DNA from: Thermoleophilia bacterium
Lineage (GTDB): Bacteria; Actinomycetota; Thermoleophilia; RBG-16-64-13
Length of the DNA: 64,000 bases
NCBI GenBank assembly: GCA_027493445.1
Contig: JAOSKU010000001.1
Span: 62,001-126,000, forward strand
Reading direction: 5' to 3'
The notes below the pieces were generated by a model that was given only the letters and a program-made list of their open reading frames with translations, did not search any database and was not told the origin of the DNA. Position numbers and translations under genes: made by a program. Within the stretch, counting starts at the first letter, position 1. Each line of letters starts with the position of its first letter. This document shows, piece after piece, positions 44,374 to 53,162 of the stretch.

Positions 44374-45263
44374 CCCGGTTGACGGCAGGGGACGTCGACC
44401 ATCTGCCCGCCGATCTTCCGATCATGGACGAGGCGCTGCGAAGGGTGACCGGTCTGAGTATCGCGGCCCTCGCCCGCAGGGCCGCGGGGGCGCGGACCGC
44501 GACCCTCTTCCCGGCCGGCCGGCGTGTGTGCGTGGTGCCGGTGACCGCGGGCCAGGGCATCATCGAGGGTTTCTCGGAGGCGGTGGCGGCCGTTTGCCGG
44601 CATATCGGCTGCCAGGTCTCGGTTTCTCCGCACACCGACGTCGCCGGATGGGCGTTCGCGGCCGAGCGGGGCGAAGAAGTGGTTCTGGCCGCCGATGACC
44701 AGCGCTTCATTGCCCTGAACATCCGCATGGGCGTATGCATCGACAACGGCATCGCGACTGGGGAGGGGTACGCTACCGCCCTGGACGCGGCCTCCGGAGG
44801 CGTCGCCGGGCGGGCGGTGCTGGTCGTCGGCCTGGGGTCAGTGGGGATGGCGGCCGCCGTTCGCCTGCATCATCTCGGGGCCAGCGTGCTCGTAGCCGAC
44901 CTCGACGCTGCTCGTGTCGAAGTGGCGCTCCACACCCTGCCCGTCCTGGCCGTGGACTCCACGGAAGCCGGCCTCGGCGTCTGCGATCTGGTGCTGGATG
45001 CATCGACGGGAGAGGGGTTCATTCCAGGAAGCTGGGTCTCGCCGGCGAGCGTCGTGGCTGCAGCAGGAGTGCCCTGCGGGGTGACACCGGACGCGGCCGA
45101 GGTTCTGGGTGATCGGCTCATCCACGATCCTCTGGTTCTGGGGGTGGCCACCATGGTGGCTAAGGCGTGCCTGGGGGTCGGTCGGGGTGACCGCCGGGCA
45201 GGAGGTCGGGAGAGGTCGAATGAACGCGGGCGACCACTGCGATCCGGGCGGAAGGCGACATGA
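44370..45263 (+). CDS. pylD: Pyrrolysine synthase (dehydrogenase)
   Basis: PylD oxidises the lysine-methylornithine dipeptide, which cyclises to pyrrolysine. It has the PylD N-terminal domain (TRLTAGDVDHLPADLPIMDE), VCVVPVTAGQGIIEGFSEAV and DVAGWAFAAERGEEVVLAAD, then an NAD-binding Rossmann fold with VLVVGLGSVGMAAAVRL. The last 30 residues after GVATMVAKACLGVG are Arg/Gly rich and unlike the family, so either an extension or an unnoticed indel near 45180. The start overlaps pylC. It ends the pyl operon. Confidence 0.92.
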   Translation: MTRLTAGDVDHLPADLPIMDEALRRVTGLSIAALARRAAGARTATLFPAGRRVCVVPVTAGQGIIEGFSEAVAAVCRHIGCQVSVSPHTDVAGWAFAAERGEEVVLAADDQRFIALNIRMGVCIDNGIATGEGYATALDAASGGVAGRAVLVVGLGSVGMAAAVRLHHLGASVLVADLDAARVEVALHTLPVLAVDSTEAGLGVCDLVLDASTGEGFIPGSWVSPASVVAAAGVPCGVTPDAAEVLGDRLIHDPLVLGVATMVAKACLGVGRGDRRAGGRERSNERGRPLRSGRKAT

Positions 45264-45332
45264 GTGGCGAGCTGTGTCGGAATCTGAACTTATCTACCCC
45301 ATCAGCTTTCGAGGAGCCGACGATTCCTGGGA

Positions 45333-45361
45333 TTGACGCCCAGGATAGCGCGTGCTAGCGT
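45333..45361 (+). promoter_or_regulatory. Promoter of the Lrp/AsnC gene, probably leaderless
   Basis: TTGACG (45333-45338) and TAGCGT (45356-45361) are spaced 17 bp apart. The ATG at 45369 lies seven bases after the -10 box, so the transcript would start at or next to the start codon. No Shine-Dalgarno is present before that ATG, in agreement with a leaderless mRNA. Confidence 0.55.
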
Positions 45362-45368
45362 GCTTGAC

Positions 45369-45893
45369 ATGGCTGAAGGGGGCAGAGCCGTACTACGTCA
45401 GGACAGGCGCTCGTTCGGGCCGTCTGACCTCGATCGATTCGATCGCGAGATCCTTAGACTGCTGCGGGATGACGGCCGGCGTCCGAACGCCGACATCGCG
45501 CGGGCTATCGGGGTGTCGGAGCCCACGGTCAGGAAGAGGCTTGATCGCCTCAGAGAGGATGGCGTCATCCGGATCGTGGGGCTGCTTGATCCGGTGGCCA
45601 TCGGTTTCCCCATCCACGTGATGATCGGCATCAGGGTGCGGCGGGGTGCGGCCAAGCAGGTCGGCCGCCGGCTGGCGGCGATGGGCTGCGTGGCGTACGT
45701 GTGCTACACCACCGGTAGATACGACATCATCCTCGAGGCCATGCTTCCCAGCAACGAAGCTCTGGAAGTTTTCCTGTCCGAGCCTCTGGCTTCGATCCGC
45801 GAGATCACCCAGACAGAGACATTTCACGTGTTGACAACGGACAAGTTCAGCTACATGTGGGACCTGCCTGAGGGGGCGGTGGCCGAGGACTAG
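45369..45893 (+). CDS. Lrp/AsnC-family transcription regulator
   Basis: A 174-residue regulator with an N-terminal helix-turn-helix (LDRFDREILRLLRDDGRRPN, ADIARAIGVSEPTVRKRLDR) and a C-terminal RAM-type ligand domain (VMIGIRVRRGAAKQVGRRLA, VCYTTGRYDIILEAML). It ends FSYMWDLPEGAVAED. It is a close paralogue of the regulator half of the fused protein at 57199-58353, down to the FxYMWDLP end. It lies between the pyl operon and the second mtmC, so it likely controls pyl or mtm genes. The stop is TAG. Confidence 0.9.
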   Translation: MAEGGRAVLRQDRRSFGPSDLDRFDREILRLLRDDGRRPNADIARAIGVSEPTVRKRLDRLREDGVIRIVGLLDPVAIGFPIHVMIGIRVRRGAAKQVGRRLAAMGCVAYVCYTTGRYDIILEAMLPSNEALEVFLSEPLASIREITQTETFHVLTTDKFSYMWDLPEGAVAED

Positions 45894-46115
45894 GGCCGCC
45901 CCACCTCTCTGGGCGTGCGGGGCGGTGATGGCCGCTCCGCTCTGGAGTAGGCTTCTTCGGCGCAGGATGCTTGAGGGCCGAAGATGGGGGAGTAGGTATC
46001 CGGGGGGAAGTGCCGACCCAGCCCGGCAGTGTCGGCCTGCCGAGGTTGTGGGCCCGGCGCCAGTCGAGACCGCCTCCCCAGTTCAACGTAACTCCTAGCA
46101 CAAGGAGGTGAGCGC

Positions 46116-46766
46116 ATGGGTCGAGAGGAGATCCTCGAGAAGCTGGCCACGTCGGTGCACGAACTCGAGCCCGAGCTCGCGGTCGAGGCGGCCAACGAGG
46201 CTCTCGCCGCGGGTATCTCGCCCGTGGAGGCCATCCAGGAGGGACTCTCCCGGGGGATGGCCGTGGTCAGCGATCTGTTCGACGAGGGGGAGATGTTCGT
46301 ACCCCAGATCCTCATCGCCGCCGAGGCCTTCCAGGGGGCGGTCGATGTCCTGGTGTCCGGTCTCTCCAAAGACGAGCAAGACGCCATGAGCCGGGGCAAG
46401 GTCATCTGCCACACGGTGCAGGGCGACATCCACGACGTGGGCAAGAACATCGTGAAGACCATGTTCCGCGCCTCGGGCTTCGAGGTCATCGACATGGGCC
46501 GGGACGTACCGGTGGACGACGTGGTGGCCAAAGCCAAAGAGGAGCAGGTGGACATCGTCACCGGCTCGGCTCTCATGACCACCACCATGCCTTCCCAGCG
46601 CGACATCGTGAACGGCCTCGTCGAGGAGGGTATCCGCGACCGGGTCAAATGCATGTTCGGCGGAGCCCCGGTCTCCCAGGAGTGGGTGGACCGCATCGGG
46701 GCCGACGGCTACGCCGACAACGCGGCCGACGCCGTCCGGGTGGCCCTGGAGCTCATGGGCAAGTGA
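46116..46766 (+). CDS. mtmC: Monomethylamine corrinoid protein, second copy
   Basis: The encoded 216-residue protein is identical to that at 36772-37422, with B12 motif D104-I-H106-D-V-G109. Unlike copy 1 it does not have the TTGACT/TCTAGA promoter upstream; it follows the Lrp/AsnC gene by 222 bp and a weak hairpin near 45896-45925. It may be read from the Lrp promoter or from one I cannot see. It precedes the second mtmB by 58 bp. Confidence 0.94.
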   Translation: MGREEILEKLATSVHELEPELAVEAANEALAAGISPVEAIQEGLSRGMAVVSDLFDEGEMFVPQILIAAEAFQGAVDVLVSGLSKDEQDAMSRGKVICHTVQGDIHDVGKNIVKTMFRASGFEVIDMGRDVPVDDVVAKAKEEQVDIVTGSALMTTTMPSQRDIVNGLVEEGIRDRVKCMFGGAPVSQEWVDRIGADGYADNAADAVRVALELMGK

Positions 46767-46824
46767 GCGGCCACCGCCATCAGGTCATGTACATCCGAGC
46801 ACACGAGAAAGGGGTGAGTACGAG

Positions 46825-48216
46825 TTGGCGTTAGCACAGAGGGTCACCGTCTTCGAGACCTTCAACCGGGCAAAGAGCGGCCAGAAGGTGGCGGAAGACA
46901 CCTGGGATAACCAGATCATCCCCAAGACCGCCTCCCGCTTGAAAGAGAAGTACGGCATCGCCATGGCCCCCAAGGTCATGGTCCACACCGACGAGAAGCT
47001 CATCGACAACCTGTTCCGGGCCGGCCTGGAGATGCTGGTGGAGTGCGGCATCTACTGCATGGACACCGGCCGGGTCATCAAGTACACAGAAGAAGAGGTC
47101 TGGGCCAGCCTGGCCGCCGCGCCCAAAAGCTGCGTGATCGGCGAGGGCCGCGAAGCCCGCACGCTTTCTCCACGTAGCTTCGCGGACTCTCGGCCGCCCT
47201 TGATCCAAGGAGGGCCCACCGGCGCTCCCTGCTCCGAGCCCATGTTCCTGCCCATCCACGAAAGCTACGCCAAGGAAGGCATCGTCGACACCATCGTCGA
47301 CGGGGTCATGCAGACCATAAACGGCTTTGACCCCACCCCCAACAGCCCCTGGGAGATCGCCGCCGTAAAACAAGAGGCCTACCAGGTGCGCCTGGCTCAA
47401 GCCCGGGCCGGCCGGCCGGGGATGGGCTTATAGGGCAATGAGACCTCTCTGTCCCCCGGTGGAGTCGTAGCCGCGGACTTCCCTGGTGGGATGCGGGCCT
47501 CCGACAGCCATGAGGTGTCCCAGCTCAATGAGCTGAAGATCGACGTAGGTGCGTTGGCCTTCACCGCTCATTATGTACTGGCGGGCGACATCATCATGTG
47601 CGAGCAGATGCCCATCTTCGGGGGCTACGCCGGTGGCCTGGAGGAGACCACCATCGTGGACGTGGCCACCACTCTTAACGCCTTCGTCATGACGCAGGCC
47701 ACCTGGCACCTAGATGGTCCCATCCATGTGCGCTGGGGCATCACCACCGCGCGCCAACCCCTGGCGGTAGCCGGCCACTGCGCCCGGGCGGTGGAGAAGA
47801 ACGTCCCCCATCTCATGCTGGGCAACCAGTACTACACCATCGCCGGTCCCTGCACGGTCATGTGCCTGCTCGAGACGGCCGCCCAGTCCATCACCGACAC
47901 CGCGAGCGGTCGGGAGGTCCTCTCCGGGGTGGCCTCGGCCAAAGGAGGGGCCACCACCAGGACCCCAGGTCGCGAGGCCCGGGTCATGGGGGCGGGGGCC
48001 CACGCCGTGGCCGGCCTGCCCCTGGACGAGATAAACCAGGTGCTCGACGCCCTGGTGGCCACCTACGAGAAGGACTACAAGACCGCTCCTCAGGGCAAGA
48101 GCTTCGAGGAGTGCTACGACACGGTGCGGGTGGTGCCCACCGAGGAGTACCTGGGCATCTACGACCAGGCCGTGTCCGTCATGAAGGACCTGGGGGTGAC
48201 GTACAGCAGCTGGTAG
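46825..48216 (+). CDS. mtmB: Monomethylamine methyltransferase MtmB, pyrrolysine at UAG 47431, second copy
   Basis: This copy reads in frame through the Pyl codon at 47431-47433 (residue 203): GRPGMGL-O-GNETSLSPGG, VVAADFPGGMRASDSHEVSQ and on to TAG 48216, 463 residues. It has the five-C run that copy 1 lacks. However, residues around 375-392 carry a cluster of changes (AKGGATTRTPGREARVMGAG versus AKGVATNKTTGLEARFMGEV in copy 1), and the copy 1 version is the conserved one. MAPKVMVHT replaces MDPKVMVPT near residue 48. As written the protein may be impaired. It ends on UAG as a stop while using UAG inside. Confidence 0.92.
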
Positions 48217-48386
48217 CTCTCGGTGCGGGCGGCGGGGGTGCGGGGGCGTAGCGGCCGATGCCTTCCGGGGTCTCCGTGCGAGAAGGGCATACGCGCAGCG
48301 CGCCCGTCCGGAGCCGGCGCCGCGGCTCCGGCGTCCGCGTCGCGCTTCACATATGGACGTCGAGACAAGTTGCAGAGAGGAGGATC

Positions 48387-48836
48387 ATGCTACCGCGAAG
48401 GATCTTGGTAGCCACGGACGGATCTGAACCGGCGAAGGCCGCCGAGGGGTTCGCCGCCGGCGTCGCCAACGCGATGGGGCAGGGTGAGGTGGTCGTCGCC
48501 ACCGTCGTGCGCCACAGAGACATCCCTACGGTGCGGGGGCAGGTAGACGTGCCCATCCCACCGGAGGAGATCGAGGCCGCCAACGCCGTTCTCGACGAGG
48601 CGGTGGAGCGCCTGCGAGCGGCGATCACGAGCGAGGGGGTATCTATTCGCTCGAGCTTGATCGAGGCCCACTCGCTGGCTCTGGGGATCATCGAAGCCGC
48701 CCACGAAGGGGGGGAGTGCAGCCTGATCGTCATGGGGAACCGGGGACACGGAGGGCTCGCGAGCCTCGTCATGGGCTCGGTGAGCACGCAGGTGCTACAC
48801 GGGGCCCACTGTCCGGTGGTGGTGGTCAAGGACTGA
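48387..48836 (+). CDS. Universal stress protein, single domain (third)
   Basis: A 149-residue UspA fold: MLPRRILVATDGSEPAKAAE at the start and the nucleotide-binding VMGNRGHGGLASLVMGSVST at the end. ATG 48387 follows AGAGGAGG. It lies between mtmB and the second APC permease gene, mirroring the Usp-permease pairing at 33.2-35.1 kb. Confidence 0.9.
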   Translation: MLPRRILVATDGSEPAKAAEGFAAGVANAMGQGEVVVATVVRHRDIPTVRGQVDVPIPPEEIEAANAVLDEAVERLRAAITSEGVSIRSSLIEAHSLALGIIEAAHEGGECSLIVMGNRGHGGLASLVMGSVSTQVLHGAHCPVVVVKD

Positions 48837-48906
48837 TTGCCTGGTTGTTCGATCCGCCGCCCGGGCTGGTCGATCTGTAGAGAACCTGCAAGATAGGGGG
48901 ATTCGC

Positions 48907-50537
48907 ATGGCAAAGGACGCGTCAACGGGCGCGGGGGGCAGTCTTACGATCGTCTGGCGACGAACATGCGCCGCGACATCAACTGGAAGGATGCCTTCTT
49001 CATTTCCGCCGGTGTGCCGGCGCTTGTACTTTTCTCTATGGGGGGCATCTCGGCCACGGTTGGGGCGCCTGCCTGGTTGGTGTGGACCATCTCGGTTCTG
49101 TTCGGTTTCATCCAAGCATTCACCTACGCCGAGATCGCCGGTCTGCATCCGAAGAAGTCGGGGGGAACGGCCGTGCACGGCGCCACGGCCTGGATCCGCT
49201 ACAGCAAGGTCACGGCGCCCATCTCGCTCTGGTGCAACTGGCTGGCTTGGACGCCGGTGCTGGCTATCGGTTCCGGTTTGGGAGCAGGCTACCTGCTATC
49301 GATCTTCTTCTCGCCCGAAGCCACGGTAAACACGTGGAACGTGACCTTGGCGGACCTGGGTTTCTTGAAGGATGGACTGGCGCTCCGCATCAACGCCACC
49401 TTCATCATCGGCGCCATCATCATGTTGTCGGTGTGGAACATCCAGCACCGCGGCATCTTGCGGACGGCGCGGATCCAGACCCTTCTGACGGTGGGGACCT
49501 TGGCTCCGCTCCTGATTGTGTCCATCATCCCGCTGCTCACCGGCGATGTGGTGGCCAGCAACTTCTCGCCCTTCACCCCCCTGGCCCTGGATGACGCCGG
49601 CAACCTCATCAGGGGCGCTTGGAACATCGACGGCTTGACCCTGTTCATGGGTGGGCTCTTCATCGCCGCCTGGTCGGCGTACGCTTTCGAGACCGCCGTC
49701 TGCTACATGAGCGAGTTCAAGGACCCGGGAAGGGATACTCCCCGGGCCATTATCTACTCGGGCCTGCTCTGCATCGGCGCCTACATCCTGGTGCCCGTGG
49801 TCTTCCAGGGCGTGCTCGGCACCTCCGGCATGCTCGATCCCGGTATCTACTCAGGGGCCGGTGTCGGTGAGGCCCTGGCCGGCATGGTGGGCGGCGGCCA
49901 AGTCGTCGTGAAGATCCTGGTGATACTGCTCTTCTTCACCCTGCTTCTGGCGGTGATGACGGCCATGTCGGGCTCGTCGCGGACACTGTTCCAAGGCGGT
50001 CAGGACGGCTGGCTCCCGAAGTACCTGGCGCATCTGAACGAGCACAAGGTCCCCACGTACGCCATGTGGACCGACCTGGTGTTCAACTTGATCCTGCTCC
50101 TCATGTCCGACTACTTGTTCGTGCTGGCCGTGTCGAACGTGAACTACCTGATCTTCAACTTCCTGAACCTGAATGCCGGTTGGATCCACCGCATCGATAA
50201 CCCCAAGGTTCCGCGGCCGTGGAAGGCGCCTACCATTCTGCTCGCGGCCGGTGGTCTTCTGGCCTACGTCAACGCCTTCCTGCTGGGCGCCGGCGCCAAC
50301 GTGTGGGGGAGCGGCACCTTGGTGTCGGGCATCATCACTGCCCTCATCGCGGTGCCGATCTTCCTGTTCCGGCACTACGTCACCGATAAAGGTAAGTTCC
50401 CGACCCACATGTACGACGATCTGATCTTGGAGGGCGAGACGGAGCTCGGCCCGACCCGGGCGGGGGTGCTGCCATATGTGGCTGTGGCGGGAGGCCTCGC
50501 TATGGTGATCCTGGGCTACGTCATCTTCTGGACATAG
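48907..50537 (+). CDS. APC-superfamily permease (second), probable short frameshift near start
   Basis: A permease with about 12 helices; DINWKDAFFISAGVPALVLF leads into FSMGGISATVG, and later KHDPGRDTPRAIIYSG-like, AMSGSSRTLFQGGQDGWLPK and LNAGWIHRIDNPKVPRPWKA are APC features. The frame open from 48966 gives 523 residues, but ATG 48907 has the better ribosome binding site (AGGGGG) and encodes MAKDASTGAGG; adding one G to the run at 48933-48938 joins it to QSYDRLATNMRRDINWKD. I therefore annotate the longer gene. Context suggests methylamine uptake. Stop is TAG. Confidence 0.82.
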
Positions 50538-50566
50538 GAGGGTAGAACTTCACCAACGTATTTGGA

Positions 50567-50602
50567 GATCCCGGTCTGGGCCGGCGCGCGCGGGCCGGGA
50601 TC
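50567..50602 (+). terminator. Hairpin after the second APC permease
   Basis: GATCCCGG (50567-50574) pairs with CCGGGATC (50595-50602) around a 20-base GC-rich loop. No T-run follows, so termination strength is doubtful. It lies between the permease and the duplicated corrinoid gene. Confidence 0.45.
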
Positions 50603-50643
50603 GCAACCCCTACAGAAACCGACCGACGGAGGTGGTGCGTACT

Positions 50644-51343
50644 CATGACCGAAAACGACATCCTGGAGGCCGCCAAGCAGGCAGTGGTGGCCGCCGACGA
50701 AGAAAAAAGCCATCGAGGTGGCCCGCCAGGCGGTAGCCCTGGGCCTCGATCCCCTGCGAGTCATAAACGAAGGCTTTACCCCGGGCATGCGGCAGGTGGG
50801 CGACCTCTTCGAGCGGGGCACCATGTTCTTGCCCGAGGTGATCATCGCCAGTGAAGCCATGGTGGCCGCCGTGGCCATCTTGGAAGAGAACCTGCCCGCC
50901 GAGCAAAAGGAGAAGCAAGCCGGCATCGCCGTGCTTGGCACCATCGAAGGGGACGTGCACGACATCGGCAAGGGCATCGTGGCCACCCTCATGCGGGTCT
51001 ACGGCTTTAAGGTGCACGACTTAGGTAGAGACGTGCCCCTCCAGAGGTTCGTGGACGAGGCCAAGAGCTCCGGGGCCCAGCTCGTGGGCTCCTCCGCTCT
51101 TATGACCACCACCATGGTGGGCCAGAAGCAGCTGGAGAAGCTGCTCAAAGAGGCCGGCCTGCGCGAGCAGGTGAAGACCATGGTGGGCGGGGCGGTGGTC
51201 ACCCAGTACTGGGCCGACAAGATCGGAGCCGACGCCTACGCCGAGAACGCCCAGGAAGCGGTGGCCAAGGCCCTTGAGCTGGTGGAAGGGTAGGAGGTGA
51301 GCGAACGATGACATCGTACCCGACCCGCATGGGCGACGGCCAC
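50644..51343 (+). repeat. Segmental duplication B, copy 2
   Basis: The second copy of the 0.7-kb block at 28580-29278, one base longer because of an extra A at 50703-50708. The identity again ends at codon 12 of mtbB, which suggests recombination or gene conversion rather than slow divergence. Confidence 0.9.
50645..51293 (+). CDS. mtbC: Methylamine corrinoid protein, second copy, frameshifted near start
   Basis: It is the same protein as at 28581-29228 apart from Leu for Ile at one site, with the [11 protein letters not shown]12 motif. A run of six A at 50703-50708 (five in copy 1) shifts the frame after codon 21 (AADEEK). An internal GTG at about 50718 could start a truncated protein that lacks the first helix. 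As copy 1 is intact, this is either a real lesion or an assembly error. It sits directly before mtbB copy 2, hence the symbol. Stop TAG. Confidence 0.85.
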
Positions 51344-52714
51344 CTGGTGGAGATGACCACCGACGAGCTCCGGCGCGATTTCGTCGCCGGGGCCGAAGAT
51401 GCCGCCGACCGCGCAGGCGTACCCGCCCTGACCCAGGGGGAGTACGAGCGGCTGCTCGACCTGTTCACGAACCCCGCCCGCGTCGTGGGCGTGGAGTCTG
51501 GGAACGAGGTGGTGCTCACCCACGATATCGGCACGCTGCGCCTCGACGGCGACCAGGGTAACAGCGGGGTGGGCATACCCATGGGCCGCCTGCAGGGCGT
51601 ACAGGTGCACGAGCGCGCCTTCGCCTGCGACACCATGGAGCTGGGCCACGTCGACTACTCCTGGAAGCCAGTCAAGCCCATCATCGCTCAGGAGCAGCAG
51701 GCGCTCGAGATGGTGCTGCTTTCCACCATCATTCCCATCTTCTACGGGGCCATGCCCAACCTCGGGCTCTACTACGCGCCCGACGGCCCCTTCGGCAACC
51801 CCTCCGACCTCCTGCCGGCGGGGAAGATCAAGGAGGCGCTGGAGGCGCAGGAGCATGCGGTCGAGCACGCCACCCGAGACATGGTCTACATCTGCAGCAA
51901 GCTGGCCGAGGTGGGTGGCGACGCGGTGAACTTCGACACCACCGGGGCCGCGGGCGACGCTGACTTCATGGCGACCCTGAATGCGATCGAGCAGCTCAAG
52001 GCGTCGCATCCCGAGCTGGGCATCCAGGTAGGCATGGCCGGGGAGTTCGTCCTGGGCATTCACGGCGGGTTCAGATACGACGGCGTGCGCCTGGCCGGTC
52101 TCTATCCGCATCAGCAGGTGAAGCTAGTGGAAAAAGCCGGCGCTGACATCTTCGGGCCGGTGGTCAACACCAATACCAGCAAGTCGATGGCCTGGAATCT
52201 TTCGCGGGCCGTCACCTTCGTCAAGGCCTGTGTCGAGGCGGCCGAGATCCCCATCCACGTCAACATGGGCATGGGCGTCGGCGGCTCGCCGGTTTTCGAG
52301 ACCCCGCCCATCGACTCCGTCAGCAGGGCCTCGGTCGCCATGGTCGAGATAGCCCGGGTCGACGGGTTATAGGTGGGTGTGGGCGATCCCTACGGGATGC
52401 CCATCGCGCACGGGGTGGCTGCCGGAATGGGCGGCATCCGTACGGCCGGAGATCTGGTCGCTCGGATGCAGCTCGCGCAGAAGATGCGGATCTCGGAAGC
52501 CAAGGCCTTCGTGGCGGACAAGCTGAACATCGGTGTCAAGGAGCTGTCGGATGTGACCGTGATGCGTGAGATCAGGGAGGACCTGGATCTTGGGGTCATC
52601 ACCTCGGTCCCCGGCTGCGCCAAGGGCATCGAGGCGAAAGCGCGCATCGCGGACCTGCTGGGCATCCGGATCAACTCGGTCGAGAGATTGAAGGCCAAGA
52701 TGGGGCGCGCGTAG
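51308..52714 (+). CDS. mtbB: Dimethylamine methyltransferase MtbB (second), pyrrolysine at UAG 52370
   Basis: A 468-residue MtbB with in-frame UAG at 52370-52372 (residue 355) in [17 protein letters not shown]. The C-terminal part continues [20 protein letters not shown] to TAG 52714. N-terminal landmarks are [40 protein letters not shown] and [20 protein letters not shown]. Its first 12 codons are identical to mtbB copy 1, then it diverges clearly, so the two may differ in kinetics or regulation. ATG 51308 follows GGAGGTGAGCG. Confidence 0.95.
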
Positions 52715-52737
52715 CGCTCCCAAGGAAAGGTCGGCTT

Positions 52738-52769
52738 GAGGCCGGTCGCCCCGCGGGGCGACCGGCCTC
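52738..52769 (+). terminator. Strong hairpin after mtbB (second)
   Basis: A perfect inverted repeat GAGGCCGGTCGCCCC / GGGGCGACCGGCCTC lies 23 bp after the stop. With a four-base loop the stem has 14 pairs. The following ACTGTTCTGAG is only weakly T-rich. Confidence 0.7.
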
Positions 52770-52859
52770 ACTGTTCTGAGCGGAGTCTGCCCCGGCGGGT
52801 CCCACGCTCGCGCCAATCGCGCGCCGGCGGTCCCATGCCATGCGTTCGGGGGTCGGGTC

Positions 52860-52889
52860 GCCGCCGGGCTTGGGCGGAAGCCCGGCGGC
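52860..52889 (+). terminator. Second hairpin downstream of mtbB
   Basis: GCCGCCGGGCTT pairs perfectly with AAGCCCGGCGGC around loop GGGCGG. No T-run follows. It may act with the hairpin 90 bp upstream to insulate the symporter promoter. Confidence 0.5.
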
Positions 52890-52902
52890 TCAGGAATCGA
52901 AA

Positions 52903-52975
52903 GTCACTTGCGGAATACCATTATGGAAAAGTGACGATATCGGCCGTTGACATGCAGAAACCCGATTGATACGGT
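52903..52975 (+). promoter_or_regulatory. Symporter promoter with upstream inverted repeat
   Basis: A consensus -35 TTGACA (52947-52952) and TACGGT (52970-52975) are 17 bp apart. Upstream, GTCACTT (52903-52909) and AAGTGAC (52929-52935) form a perfect 7-bp inverted repeat with 19 bp between, in an AT-rich patch that is unusual here. This is a fit site for an activator or repressor. Confidence 0.7.
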
Positions 52976-53162
52976 GGCCTGCAGCACGGGAGGAGTGCGG
53001 CGCGGGGGGTGACGTTTGGTCGAACTTGCAGCGGTGGCCGTATACAAGTCGGACGATTGTCAGCGGGGGCCTGGTCCACGGGGCAACACGTGCTCTTGAG
53101 AGGTGTGCACGCGGTGGGCACTGTGGGTCGGACCTCCATCGAGCCGGATTCAGGGGGAACTC

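Larger units (their letters stand above)
46088..48241 (+). repeat. Segmental duplication A, copy 2 (mtmC-mtmB)
   Basis: The second copy of the 2.15-kb block. It begins at GTAACTCCTAGC and ends within the 5' arm/loop of the terminator seen whole in copy 1. About a dozen of the differences fall within 51 bp (47949-47999) and nearly all change A or T to G or C. Confidence 0.93.
52715..53162. other. Region between mtbB (second) and the SSS symporter
   Basis: No gene is supported in this 448-bp gap. It contains two hairpins (52738-52769 and 52860-52889), a 7-bp inverted repeat and a strong promoter (52903-52975). The expected transcript would have a 5' leader of about 180 bases before the symporter start at 53163; I see no known riboswitch in it. 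Confidence 0.6.
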
